From contig DATLZZ010000025.1 in the NCBI GenBank assembly GCA_035573715.1, positions 124,001 through 188,000 of the forward strand: a DNA stretch of 64,000 nt. Direction: 5' to 3'. Shown here piece after piece: positions 33,919 to 41,918 of the stretch. This DNA comes from JACPRL01 sp035573715. GTDB lineage: Bacteria; Acidobacteriota; Terriglobia; Acidiferrales; 2-02-FULL-67-57. Position 1 is the stretch's first letter, and the number at the start of each line of letters is the position of its first letter. A program made the position numbers and the translations under genes. The notes under the pieces are model-generated. The model was not told the origin of the DNA, searched no databases, and was given only the letters and a program-made list of their open reading frames with translations.

Positions 33919-34815
33919 TTACTTGGCTTCGTTCTTGCCCGGATCGTTTTCTGAGGCGGGCGCGGCGGAGGTGGCGCCGCGGAGGATGTGGGCCTGGGCA
34001 CCGTGGTAGACGAGCAGGTGCACCAGAAACATCGCCACCAGAACGGCGCCGAAGGTGCAGACAATGGTCGCTCCGGTGGGCGTGTCGAAGTGAACGGAGA
34101 GATAGACGCCGAGCGCGGAAACCAACGTGCCCATCGTCCAGCCAATCGCCAGCCGCGGGCCGATGCGGTCGGCGAAGAGCATCGCGCCCACTGACGGCAC
34201 AATCAGGTAGCAGAAAACCAGCAGCACACCGGCAATCGCCACCGAGGAAGTCACCACGAAGCCGAACGAAGCGTAGAAAAGGAAATCCCAGAGGCGGAGG
34301 GACACGCCTTGAGCTTCGGCGGCGCGAGCGTTGGTGGAAATCAGGAGGAACTTGCGCCGGAAGATGTAGTGGAAGAGTCCGATGACGCCATAGAGCGCAG
34401 CGGTGTGGCCCACTTCCGGCCAGCTCACCACCAGGATGTTGCCCACCAGCATGTCTTTCAGGTGTTCGGTCTCGCCGGTGGCTTTGCTCATGGCGAGGAT
34501 GGCGCCGGCGGCGGCGACAGCGTAGGCGATGCCGATAAAAGCTTCCTGCGGGATGTGGGCGCGGCGCGGGCGAGCGACCGCAAAAACGCCGGCGCCGAGG
34601 AAGGTGAACCCGAGAGAAGTCCAGTAGGCGTTGGAGCCGTGGGGGTCCATCCCCATCACGATGGCGATGGTGGCGCCGAGGGCGGCGATCTGCGCCAAGG
34701 CCAGGTCAACGAAAATCACGCCGCGCTCCACCACGTGCAAGCCCAGGTAGGCGTGGATGCCGGTCAGAATCAGGCTGGCGACAAACGGCGCCGCCAGAAA
34801 TTCCAGAGTGGTCAT
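33919..34815 (-). CDS. znuB: zinc/manganese ABC transporter permease
   Basis: A 298-residue ABC-3 family permease with about eight membrane helices: LTGIHAYLGLHVVERGVIFVDLALAQIAALGA, and FGFVVTSSVAIAGVLLVFCYLIVPSVGAML, the conserved coupling region. The substrate is inferred as Zn or Mn from the family and the adjacent binding protein. No ABC ATPase gene lies beside it or elsewhere in the window. It abuts the binding-protein stop with no gap. Confidence 0.9.
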   Translation of the reverse strand: MTTLEFLAAPFVASLILTGIHAYLGLHVVERGVIFVDLALAQIAALGATIAIVMGMDPHGSNAYWTSLGFTFLGAGVFAVARPRRAHIPQEAFIGIAYAVAAAGAILAMSKATGETEHLKDMLVGNILVVSWPEVGHTAALYGVIGLFHYIFRRKFLLISTNARAAEAQGVSLRLWDFLFYASFGFVVTSSVAIAGVLLVFCYLIVPSVGAMLFADRIGPRLAIGWTMGTLVSALGVYLSVHFDTPTGATIVCTFGAVLVAMFLVHLLVYHGAQAHILRGATSAAPASENDPGKNEAK

Positions 34816-35757
34816 TTATCTGATTCGCCCGAATGCGGCGACAAGTAAGTTGATATCGTACTCGAAAAGCTTGAAATAATCAGTCACCTCTTTCTCACCG
34901 CCCACCGAAGGCAGCAGGACGACGACTTCGGCGCCGGTCTCGCGCGCTACGGCCTTGGGTGTCTTCAAGTCGAAGTAGGGCTCGACCAGAATCAGCTTGA
35001 TGTTCTCGCGCTTCATCATATTGATGAGCTCGAGGGTGTGGCTGGGCGAGGGCGGGATGCCGGGCTTGGGCTCGACGTAACCCACCACGTTGAGGCCAAA
35101 GCGTTCGGCAAAGTTCGGCCAGGAGCGGTGATAGGTGACCACCTTGCGGCCGCGGTAGGGCGCCATCTTCTGGTCCCAGACTTTTTCCGCCGCCGCCAGC
35201 CGCTGGCTGAAGTCCTGGAAGCGCTGCTGGAAGTAACTCGCCTCCTGCGGGCGCAACTCGGCGAGGCGGTTGGCGATGGCTTGGGCGATGCGCCGTCCGT
35301 TTTCCGGTTCGAGCCAGTAGTGCGGGTTGCCCAGGGGATGGACGTCGCCCATGGCGCGGGTGATCTGGCCGGTCGGGATTTCAAGGATCTTGCAGAATTG
35401 AGAGACGTCCAGATAACCGGGCGTGCCGAGCTGGATGCGGGGGTTGCGGCTCTGGGTGATCAGCGGCGGCAGCCAGCCGACTTCGAGTTGCAGGCCGACC
35501 AGCACCAGCAGGTCGGCGCGGTTCAGCTTGAGGATGAAGCTGGGCTTGGCTTCGACGAAGTGCGGGTCCTGGTAGCCGCGGGCGATGGCTTCGACCTCGA
35601 CGTGGTCGCCGCCGACTTCCCGGGTGAGCGACGCCAGATCTTCGGTGGTGGTTACCACGTACAGTTTGGAAGCGGCGCGGGCCGCCGGCGCGGAAACCAG
35701 CGAAAAGAAAGCTGCGGTCAGCAGCAGCATGACGGTGCTGAGCCAGTGTCCTCTCAT
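34816..35757 (-). CDS. znuA: zinc/manganese ABC transporter substrate-binding protein
   Basis: A 313-residue cluster A-I periplasmic binding protein with a signal peptide ending about AARAASK. Likely metal ligands are the His of GYQDPHFVE, the His of GNPHYWLEPENG, the His of VVTYHRSWPNFAERFGL and an acidic residue near VEPYFDLKTP. It lacks the long His-rich loop of many ZnuA proteins. ATG 35757 has a GAGGAG ribosome-binding site; the longer frame enters the porin gene. Confidence 0.9.
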   Translation of the reverse strand: MRGHWLSTVMLLLTAAFFSLVSAPAARAASKLYVVTTTEDLASLTREVGGDHVEVEAIARGYQDPHFVEAKPSFILKLNRADLLVLVGLQLEVGWLPPLITQSRNPRIQLGTPGYLDVSQFCKILEIPTGQITRAMGDVHPLGNPHYWLEPENGRRIAQAIANRLAELRPQEASYFQQRFQDFSQRLAAAEKVWDQKMAPYRGRKVVTYHRSWPNFAERFGLNVVGYVEPKPGIPPSPSHTLELINMMKRENIKLILVEPYFDLKTPKAVARETGAEVVVLLPSVGGEKEVTDYFKLFEYDINLLVAAFGRIR

Positions 35758-35767
35758 CGCGGCTCCT

Positions 35768-37024
35768 CTAGAATGGATGCGCGCCGTGCGCGCCCATGAT
35801 GTAGAGGAACTGGAAGAGCAGCTCATGGCCTTGCCTGCCTTCGGCGTAGTCCACGAAGCGATACTGCCAGCGGAGTTGGCTGAACTCGCTGGGCCAATAG
35901 GTAAAGATGGCGGAGACACCCTTGTCGGTGAGGCTGGGGTCGCGGGCGCGGTCGGACCAGTCGAAGCGCCCGCCGAGCGTCCAGCGGCGGTTGAGGCGGT
36001 AGTCCGCGCTGGTGTACATCCCGAAAGCGGTCTGGGTATCGAGCGGCTCGCGGCGGCGGCTCCAGACGAGCTCGGCGCGGGCGAGGAAGGAGCGGTAGAG
36101 GGCGCGACGTAGCGGCTTCCAGCGGATGGTGGCGTCGACGCCGTAGAGGTCGGTGATGAACGAACTGCCGAAATCGTTGTGGCCGCGGCCGTAGGAGAAG
36201 CCGAGGTCGAGGTTGGTTTCTTCGCTCAGGTCGCCGTAGCCGCGCAGGTGGCCGAGCAGGCTGACGTCGCTCCGCTGGCTGGATTGCCAGACGTCGGCGG
36301 AATCGCCGCGGCCGACTTCGATTGTGGCTTCGAGGAAAACGTTCTTGGGCGCGGGCAGCAGGCGGCTGAGGGAGAGCGAAGCGTCGTTGAGGCCGTCTTC
36401 GCCGCCCAGCAGGTTCTCGGTCACCAGCGGGCGGTCAATCCACGGCAGGTTGTGGGTGTGGAGTTTGTTGACGACGCCGAACTCGGAACGCATCTTGCCG
36501 ACCTTGGCCAGCACGCCGCCGGGCAGCGAGGTGAAGGTGAGGTAGCCTTCTTCCAGCTCGACGCCCTCTTCGCCGAAGGAGAGGAAAACGTCGCCGCGGG
36601 CAAACGGATCAATGATGGCCTGCAAGCCCAGCTCGGCTTCCGGCACCTCCAGCACCGGGAGCGGGTTGACGGAGTTGCGGCCGAGCGCGCCGACGAAGTT
36701 GCCCGCCAGACTGATGTCGGGATTGAAGACCTTTGAGGCCGCAGCGCTGGCGCCGCCGTAGACCGGCAGTTGCGCCGGCGCCGCGCCGGGTGCGCCGGTT
36801 GGTGCCGGCGCTGTGGTGGGCGTCGCCGCCGCCGTCGCCCCCGGCGCCCCGGGCGAGCGGGCTCGCAACCCGGCCAGTTCCGCCTCCAGTTGCCGCACGC
36901 GCTCTTCCAGCGCTTTCAGGCGCGCTGCGAGTTCTTCCTCGGCGGTCTGGGCGTGCGCCGCCGACGCCAACAGCAACCCTAGTGCGACCAGCATTAAGCA
37001 AGAAGCTCTTGGACGAAACCTCAT
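35768..37024 (-). CDS. outer-membrane beta-barrel protein of the zinc uptake cluster
   Basis: A 418-residue protein with a signal peptide (LLLASAAHAQ). A short coiled coil (EEELAARLKALEERVRQLEAELAGLRA) and an Ala/Pro/Thr-rich linker lead to a long beta-barrel-like region ending in aromatic Phe, typical of outer-membrane proteins (HELLFQFLYIMGAHGAHPF). GGAGGTGA precedes ATG 37024. Its place 10 bp upstream of the binding protein suggests a porin for the same metal, which is inference. Confidence 0.82.
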   Translation of the reverse strand: MRFRPRASCLMLVALGLLLASAAHAQTAEEELAARLKALEERVRQLEAELAGLRARSPGAPGATAAATPTTAPAPTGAPGAAPAQLPVYGGASAAASKVFNPDISLAGNFVGALGRNSVNPLPVLEVPEAELGLQAIIDPFARGDVFLSFGEEGVELEEGYLTFTSLPGGVLAKVGKMRSEFGVVNKLHTHNLPWIDRPLVTENLLGGEDGLNDASLSLSRLLPAPKNVFLEATIEVGRGDSADVWQSSQRSDVSLLGHLRGYGDLSEETNLDLGFSYGRGHNDFGSSFITDLYGVDATIRWKPLRRALYRSFLARAELVWSRRREPLDTQTAFGMYTSADYRLNRRWTLGGRFDWSDRARDPSLTDKGVSAIFTYWPSEFSQLRWQYRFVDYAEGRQGHELLFQFLYIMGAHGAHPF

Positions 37025-37079
37025 CTCGTCACCTCCAGATGGTTTTGGCGTGCGTGGGGCCGCGGGCCAGAGGGAAAAG

Positions 37080-37403
37080 CTAGGAGACCGGGGGTGCGCG
37101 GGCAGGAAGAGAAGCGCTGACAAAACTTGACGGGCGAACCGTTGAGGCAACCGACAGCGGTGCCGAGAGCGACGGAATCGGAATCACTTCGCTGGCGACG
37201 GGCGTGGCAACCGAGCTGGCGCCGGAGCGGCAGGCCATGCAGTGCACGGGGCCGGCGGCGCGCGCCCGGTTGCTTTCGGCATCCCCGGGCGGCTGCAACT
37301 CCGGCGACGCGGCGCTCAAGGCCACCAGCGCGTGCGAATGGATCAGCGGGTGCACCAGCAGGTGCAGGAGCAGGAGCGCCGCGAGTACGGTCCTCGTTTT
37401 CAC
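37080..37403 (-). CDS. small secreted His/Cys protein, first gene of zinc cluster
   Basis: A 107-residue protein with a signal segment containing several His (LLLHLLVHPLIHSHALV) and a HCMAC motif at about residues 54-58, a plausible metal site. The C-terminal part is Ser/Pro/Val-rich and low complexity. It starts with GTG 37403 after a GAGG element. It resembles DUF2946-type proteins seen beside metal transporters, but that match is by impression only. Confidence 0.6.
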   Translation of the reverse strand: MKTRTVLAALLLLHLLVHPLIHSHALVALSAASPELQPPGDAESNRARAAGPVHCMACRSGASSVATPVASEVIPIPSLSAPLSVASTVRPSSFVSASLPARAPPVS

Positions 37404-37486
37404 AAATGAGCCTCGGCCACGCGTAACAGTAATGGTGCTAGGATTCGGCCCGGAAGTAAAGGGTTGTTTGCTTGCGCGGCTGCGGT

Positions 37487-37825
37487 TCAGCCCGACGACT
37501 CGGCCGGCGCTTCCCCCGGGCGCAGGAAGCGGTAGCGCTCAATACGGGCCCCGATGCCGACTTTGCCCGGCTCAGTTGGGTTGGGCACTACGCGAACCAC
37601 GCTGCCCACGCAGTGCAGCAGGACGCCTTCGGCCGCGCCTTCAATCTGCAAGCGGACGTAGAACTCGACCTTGCTCTCCGGGCTCAGTTCGCGATCAACC
37701 ATGAAAAATATCCCGTTGGCGCTGATGTCCTGCAGCGTGGCCGCCTTCTGCTGCTCGCCCGCCTTGACCTTCAGTGGCAGGTCGAGTGGAAACCGCTGGG
37801 TGCGGCGGCGATCATCGGCAGACAT
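37487..37825 (-). CDS. PilZ domain protein
   Basis: A 112-residue single-domain protein, probably a cyclic-di-GMP receptor. It has the RxxxR motif (DRRRTQRFPLDLPL, residues 5-18) and the (D/N)xSxxG motif (LQDISANGIFF). GGAGGAG precedes ATG 37825. It stands alone between the zinc cluster and the phosphonate operon. The 225-bp upstream gap holds a TTGACT at 37934-37929 on the minus strand but no convincing -10, and no gene. Confidence 0.87.
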   Translation of the reverse strand: MSADDRRRTQRFPLDLPLKVKAGEQQKAATLQDISANGIFFMVDRELSPESKVEFYVRLQIEGAAEGVLLHCVGSVVRVVPNPTEPGKVGIGARIERYRFLRPGEAPAESSG

Positions 37826-38049
37826 GAAGCTCTCCTCCACCTGCATCCTCTGCATTGCCGTATTCCCCCAACTTCGGCCCCCCGGCTAGCTCGCAAACAA
37901 GGCGTATCCTGCCGGAGGGCGGCTGGGAAGTCAATGCGCCCAGAGAAGGAACCTCGCGAATCGAATGCTGGGGCGGTGTGACCCCCGTCCTAGTCGGAAA
38001 GTCATACCCCACCCACCAGTTTAAAGCTTTTTTGTTCTTTGACATACGG

Positions 38050-38778
38050 TCATTGCCAGGACGCGAAGAGTGGCACTACTTCTCGTCCAGCCCTTTCAAG
38101 GTCGGCCTCGAAGTCAATTTCTATCCACGGCAGGCCGTTCGTCCACGTGGCCGCAAGGCGCAGGCCGAGGCGCGAGAGTTCGGGCACGCAGGCGGTGAAA
38201 TAGGAGTTGCGATGAGCGGGGTCGCGGGCCAGCGCGTCGAGAACCTCCGGCAACACGGACGAGGCGGGCGGGGCAAAGCGCGCCAGACCGAGAAAAGTTC
38301 CGCCCATCTGCTCCGGCGAGATGGACTTGCTGATTTCCACCACGCGCTCGCCCTCCAGCCGCGCCTTCATCGTCTCCTCATTCAGCTCGCGGTCGAGAAG
38401 GAAGCAGGCGTCGTCCGGGCTTTCGAGCAAGCCGCGCAGCATCGCCGGATGAAAGAGCACGTCGGCATGCAGGCACAGAAAGTCGCGGCCGGCGAATTCC
38501 CGCCGCGCCGCCCACAGCGAATGCAGATTGTTGGTGGCTTCGAAGTCCGGGTTGTGGACGGTGCGGATGCGGCCGGCGTAGCGCGGGGTGATTTGGTCGG
38601 CGCCGAAGCCGGTGACCAGCAGAACGTCGCGGAGGCCGTGCCGGGCGAGGGCGTCGAGTTGGTAGTCGAGCAACGCCCGGCCGCCGACTTCCAGCAAACA
38701 CTTCGGCACCCGCCCGGTCCGCGGGCGCAGTCGCGTGCCGGCGCCGGCGGCGAGAATCACGGCAAGTCGCTCGGCCAT
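38050..38778 (-). CDS. LicC-like sugar/alcohol-phosphate nucleotidyltransferase
   Basis: A 242-residue nucleotidyltransferase: VILAAGAGTRLRP...RVPKCLLEVGGRALLDYQLDAL, NNLHSLWAAR and LHADVLFHP (Asp for metal), ending in WIEIDFEADL. The NNLHSLW-type motif is shared with LicC-like cytidylyltransferases, which make CDP-choline or CMP-2-aminoethylphosphonate. Its start overlaps the stop of the decarboxylase gene by 1 bp. A CMP-phosphonate-forming role is inferred from this position. Confidence 0.85.
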   Translation of the reverse strand: MAERLAVILAAGAGTRLRPRTGRVPKCLLEVGGRALLDYQLDALARHGLRDVLLVTGFGADQITPRYAGRIRTVHNPDFEATNNLHSLWAARREFAGRDFLCLHADVLFHPAMLRGLLESPDDACFLLDRELNEETMKARLEGERVVEISKSISPEQMGGTFLGLARFAPPASSVLPEVLDALARDPAHRNSYFTACVPELSRLGLRLAATWTNGLPWIEIDFEADLERAGREVVPLFASWQ

Positions 38779-39281
38779 CAGGCGGAGCGGTCCCTGGCTT
38801 CGGCTCGGGACAAACGCGCGGCGGCTTCAAAGCGCGCCCGCATTTCGGTGGGCGGGTAGGGAATGCGCGGGGTGCCGGGCTCGTTGCCGGGCTCGACGCG
38901 GAGGACGCGGACGTTGAAGCCGACGTCCTCGAAGTTGACCGCCGCCGAGCAGGTGGGCTGGTCGCCGGTCGAGGCATAGGTGCCGTTATCGAGAATGATG
39001 TGTTCGAGGTTGGGCAGCCGCAGGTAGCGCGCCAGGGCCAGACTGCCGAGGCCCATCAAAGCCGCGCCGTCGCCGTCGAGCACCACCACTTTGCGCTCGG
39101 GGCGCGCCAGAGCGACGCCGAGGCCGATGCCGAGGGCGCAGCCCATCGAGCCGCACATATAAAAGTTTTCCGGGCGGTCGCGCACCACGTAGAGCTCGCG
39201 GCTGATCATGCCGGTGGTGGCGACGACCAGTTCGTCGGTCCAGCCGGCGGCGAGCTCGCGAATGGCTTCTAGGCGTCGCAC
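38778..39281 (-). CDS. phosphonopyruvate decarboxylase, TPP-binding (beta) part
   Basis: A 167-residue C-terminal half of a thiamine-diphosphate decarboxylase. GDG-x26-DN metal/TPP motif: VVVLDGDGAALMGLGSLA then LEHIILDNGTYASTGDQPT. In usual Ppd (about 380 residues) this is fused to the PYR domain; here that domain is the next gene upstream. It starts with GTG 39281 and overlaps the upstream gene's stop by 13 bp. Together the two should decarboxylate phosphonopyruvate to phosphonoacetaldehyde; sulfopyruvate decarboxylase has a similar split but the context favours Ppd. Confidence 0.85.
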   Translation of the reverse strand: MRRLEAIRELAAGWTDELVVATTGMISRELYVVRDRPENFYMCGSMGCALGIGLGVALARPERKVVVLDGDGAALMGLGSLALARYLRLPNLEHIILDNGTYASTGDQPTCSAAVNFEDVGFNVRVLRVEPGNEPGTPRIPYPPTEMRARFEAAARLSRAEARDRSA

Positions 39282-39691
39282 GCCCGCTCCTCGACAAGGG
39301 TGAAGTCGTCGTACTGCAGCAACTCCAGCAGCGGCCGCGCCACGCGGTGCATCTCGAAGTGCTCGAACGGCTGCGTGCGCAGGCTGATGAGCAGGTGAAC
39401 GGAAATCCCGTAGGGCTTGAGCAGCGAGGTGATGGGATTCACCAGGTGCCCGAGGCCGGAGCTTTGCAGGTAGACCAGCGGCTTGCGGCCGGCCATCGCC
39501 GCACCCGCCGCCATCGCCAGCGCCACGTCTTCCCGTGGCGCGGGGATGAACGGAAATTCTTTGTCGGCGGCGAGATCGTTGATGAAGGCCTTCAAACCGG
39601 AGCAGGGAACCCCGACGAAAAAGTTGTAGCCCTGGCGGCGGAGCTCGGCGTAGAGGCCGACGGCGCTGGTTAGAGTCGCACCTGCTCGCAT
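39269..39691 (-). CDS. phosphonopyruvate decarboxylase, PYR-domain (alpha) part
   Basis: A 140-residue N-terminal half of the decarboxylase: NFFVGVPCSGLKAFIN, the TPP-activating Glu in PAPREDVALAMAAGAAMAGRKPLVYLQSSGLGHLVNPITSL. It ends normally after ERACDA. Its ATG 39691 overlaps the PEP-mutase stop by 22 bp, and its own end overlaps the beta gene, so all three are translationally coupled. Intact motifs in both halves argue for a natural two-subunit enzyme, not a broken gene. Confidence 0.85.
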   Translation of the reverse strand: MRAGATLTSAVGLYAELRRQGYNFFVGVPCSGLKAFINDLAADKEFPFIPAPREDVALAMAAGAAMAGRKPLVYLQSSGLGHLVNPITSLLKPYGISVHLLISLRTQPFEHFEMHRVARPLLELLQYDDFTLVEERACDA

Positions 39692-41346
39692 ACCTTCACG
39701 TAGTCTTCGTAGGTGTCGACTTCCATCCAGCCCTTGTAGATGTCGACGGCGGTGACGGGCAGGCCCTGGTCAAGCAGCTCCTGCACCAGGTCGCTCAAGC
39801 GCGCCTGGGCAAAACGCGGAGCTTCGTGGAAAGGATGAGCATTGGCGAGCTTGCTCAGGCGGTGGTAGCTGTCGCGGACAATCTTCACGCCGCGCGGCGA
39901 GAACAGCGCCACGCCGATGAACTCCGCCTGGGCTTCGGCGGGCGGCAGCGTGCGCCCGATGCGGACCACGCGGTTGCCGTCGGCGGGCGGGAGGAAGCGG
40001 TTCTTGTAGAGCGGCGACTGCTGCGTGACCACGAGCTCGGGCTGGCTGACGGGATGGACGGCGCCGCGCTCGTAGTTTTCTTTCCAGGCATGATCGACCA
40101 CCAGGGCGATATCGGCCTCGGTGGCCAGCAGGCGGGTCAGGATGGCCGGGTCGAGCAGGATGTCACCGTAGAGCACCAGCACGCGCCCGTCCAGCGCCGG
40201 CTCGGCGGCGAACAGCGACGCCAGATTGTGGGTTTCGGCGTAGCGGTCGTTGTCGAAGTAGCGCAGGCCGGGCAGGTTGATGGCTTCCTTTTTGTAGCCG
40301 CGCACGACGACGATGTCGTTGATGCCGTGGGCGCGCAGCAGCTCCGCCTGCCGCTCGAGAATCGTCTTGCCGCGCACCCCCCACATCGGCTTGGGCAGCG
40401 CTTCAATGAGCGGCATCGCTTCGCGCTCGAAGCCTTTGCCGGCGGCAAGGATGACGGCGGTGGTTTTCTGCCCGCCGGCGGGGAGGAACTGCTCCTCGCT
40501 GGTTTGCAGCTCGGACACGCCCACCAGCTCGTAGATTTCTTCCAGCGGCACGATGCGCGGGTCGACGGAAGCCGCAAACTGTTTTTCGCGGAGCTCGCGC
40601 AGCGTTTCGCGCATCGCTTTGACCGCGGCGCGCAGGCCCTGGTTGGCGAAAATCACCAGCCGGTAGCCCATCGCGTAGAGCTCGGCGGCGGTGGTGTTCT
40701 TGAAAATCGTGGGCACCACCGCCAGCGGCGCCGGCCGGTCCCATTTCTCGGCGAAGGCTTTGACCTCGTCGGGCGTCTTCCGCTTGGAGTGGACCAGCAC
40801 CAGGTCGGCGCCGGCGTCGGCGTAGGCGCGGCCGCGCTTGAGGGCTTCCTCCAGGCCCCAGCCGGCGATGAAAGCTTCGGTGCGGGCGATGACCACGAAG
40901 TCGCGGCGGCGCTGGGTTTCTTTGGCGGCGCGAATCTTGCCGACGAACTCGTCAATGCTTTCCAGCTCGCGCTTGACCGAAGAATAAAAGCTGCAGCGTT
41001 TGGGGAAGACGTTGTCCTCGATGCAGACGCCGGCGATGCCGGCCTTTTCGTATTCGCGCACCAGGCGCATGACGTTGATGGCGTTGCCGAAGCCGTTGTC
41101 GCAGTCGGCGACCACGGGCAGCTCGGTGGCGTCGTTGATCTGGGAAGTGACTTCGAGGTGCTCGGCCATGGTGAGCACGCTGGCGTCCGGCATGGCGCGG
41201 GCCGCGGTGATTTCAAACCCGCCCGCCCACACGGCGTCGAAGCCGGCCTCTTCGGCCAGCTTGCCGGTGAGCCCGTTGTGCGCTCCGATCAGGAGCGTCG
41301 GCTGGGCGCGCGCCAGCAACTCGCGGAGCTTGGCGGCTTTGCTCAT
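39670..41346 (-). CDS. PEP mutase fused to nucleotidyltransferase
   Basis: A 558-residue fusion. Residues 1-295 are the PEP mutase/isocitrate lyase barrel: WAGGFEITAARAMPD, metal Asp pair D81-C-D83, loop E110-D-N-V-F-P-K116-R-C118-S119, R155 (ARTEAF), H186-S187. Residues from about 312 are a nucleotidyltransferase (VILAAGKGFEREAMPL, KPMWGVRGKTILERQAELLRAHG, HNLASLF, LYGDILLDP). It makes phosphonopyruvate from PEP, the entry to C-P compounds. The loop differs from the classical EDKxxxxxNS (K to N, N to C). The start at 41346 is by alignment. Confidence 0.87.
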   Translation of the reverse strand: MSKAAKLRELLARAQPTLLIGAHNGLTGKLAEEAGFDAVWAGGFEITAARAMPDASVLTMAEHLEVTSQINDATELPVVADCDNGFGNAINVMRLVREYEKAGIAGVCIEDNVFPKRCSFYSSVKRELESIDEFVGKIRAAKETQRRRDFVVIARTEAFIAGWGLEEALKRGRAYADAGADLVLVHSKRKTPDEVKAFAEKWDRPAPLAVVPTIFKNTTAAELYAMGYRLVIFANQGLRAAVKAMRETLRELREKQFAASVDPRIVPLEEIYELVGVSELQTSEEQFLPAGGQKTTAVILAAGKGFEREAMPLIEALPKPMWGVRGKTILERQAELLRAHGINDIVVVRGYKKEAINLPGLRYFDNDRYAETHNLASLFAAEPALDGRVLVLYGDILLDPAILTRLLATEADIALVVDHAWKENYERGAVHPVSQPELVVTQQSPLYKNRFLPPADGNRVVRIGRTLPPAEAQAEFIGVALFSPRGVKIVRDSYHRLSKLANAHPFHEAPRFAQARLSDLVQELLDQGLPVTAVDIYKGWMEVDTYEDYVKVCEQVRL

Positions 41347-41366
41347 CGGAGGCGTTCCAACCCCGC

Positions 41367-41372
41367 AGTATA
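41367..41372 (-). promoter_or_regulatory. putative -10 element of the phosphonate operon
   Basis: TATACT on the minus strand (41372-41367), about 21 bp before the PEP-mutase start, with TTGCCA 15 bp further upstream (short spacing). The implied leader is very short, so this is tentative. Confidence 0.35.
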
Positions 41373-41583
41373 AACCAGAGAACGGCCTGGCAACCACAGA
41401 TGCGCATAGATACGCACGGGTATAAAGCCAGCGGTAAACCGCCGACGGACGCCGGTGAAGTCGGTCGGAAACGGCCGAAGATCAGGCGAGCACGGCCCAG
41501 CGCACGCCGGGAATCACCAGAACGGGGAAGCCGTCGGCGAGCTGCGGCGAGCGGCGGGGTCCCCCTTCGGCGTCCCCCGCTGT

Positions 41584-41686
41584 GCGGTTTTCGCGGTTTT
41601 TGCGGTTTTGCCGTTGTCCCAGAACCCCCCAAAAAGGACAACCAGAAAAAAAACAACCGCAAAAACCGCAGAAACCGCAAAAACCG
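41584..41686. repeat. long imperfect inverted repeat built of GCGGTTTTT units
   Basis: The left arm is tandem 9-bp GCGGTTTTT-like units (41584-41609) followed by GTTGTCC. The right arm begins GGACAAC (41636-41642) and continues with AACCGCAAAAACCGC units to about 41686. The loop is CAGAACCCCCCAAAAA. It can fold into a long A/T-and-GC-alternating hairpin. Confidence 0.65.
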
Positions 41687-41918
41687 TAGACAAACGGCTC
41701 CGGGTTCGACTATGGAGGAAGCCGGTGCGCTGGAGGCGCAGCCAGAGCGTGAAAGCGATGAACGCGAAAATCGAAAAGGGGCAATCGAAAAGCCGGGAAG
41801 GAATCGAGCCGGTGACTAAGCCATTTAGAATCAACACGAGCACCGACAGGGAATCACCCCAGTCACCTGCCAAGCCTTTCGCAATCAACGAGATAGCTCC
41901 AAACCCCCGGGGGGTCCT

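Larger units (their letters stand above)
41347..41918. other. 572-bp divergent intergenic region
   Basis: Lies between the PEP-mutase operon (minus) and the 41919 gene (plus). Open frames across it are low-complexity Arg/Pro/Lys products, so I call no gene. It holds the candidate -10 at 41367, an ACCACAGATGCGCATAGAT-type sequence near 41393 that looks like a dispersed repeat, and the long inverted repeat at 41584-41686. Confidence 0.6.

Noticed and set aside
37812..38045. Minus-strand 77-codon frame upstream of the PilZ gene.
   Set aside because: It overlaps the PilZ start and ribosome-binding site and has no domain or codon signal beyond chance.
39269..39281. Split phosphonopyruvate decarboxylase as a frameshift pseudogene.
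   Set aside because: Both halves have intact cofactor motifs, a proper stop and start, and coupling overlaps with their neighbours; a natural two-gene form is more likely, though read data would settle it.
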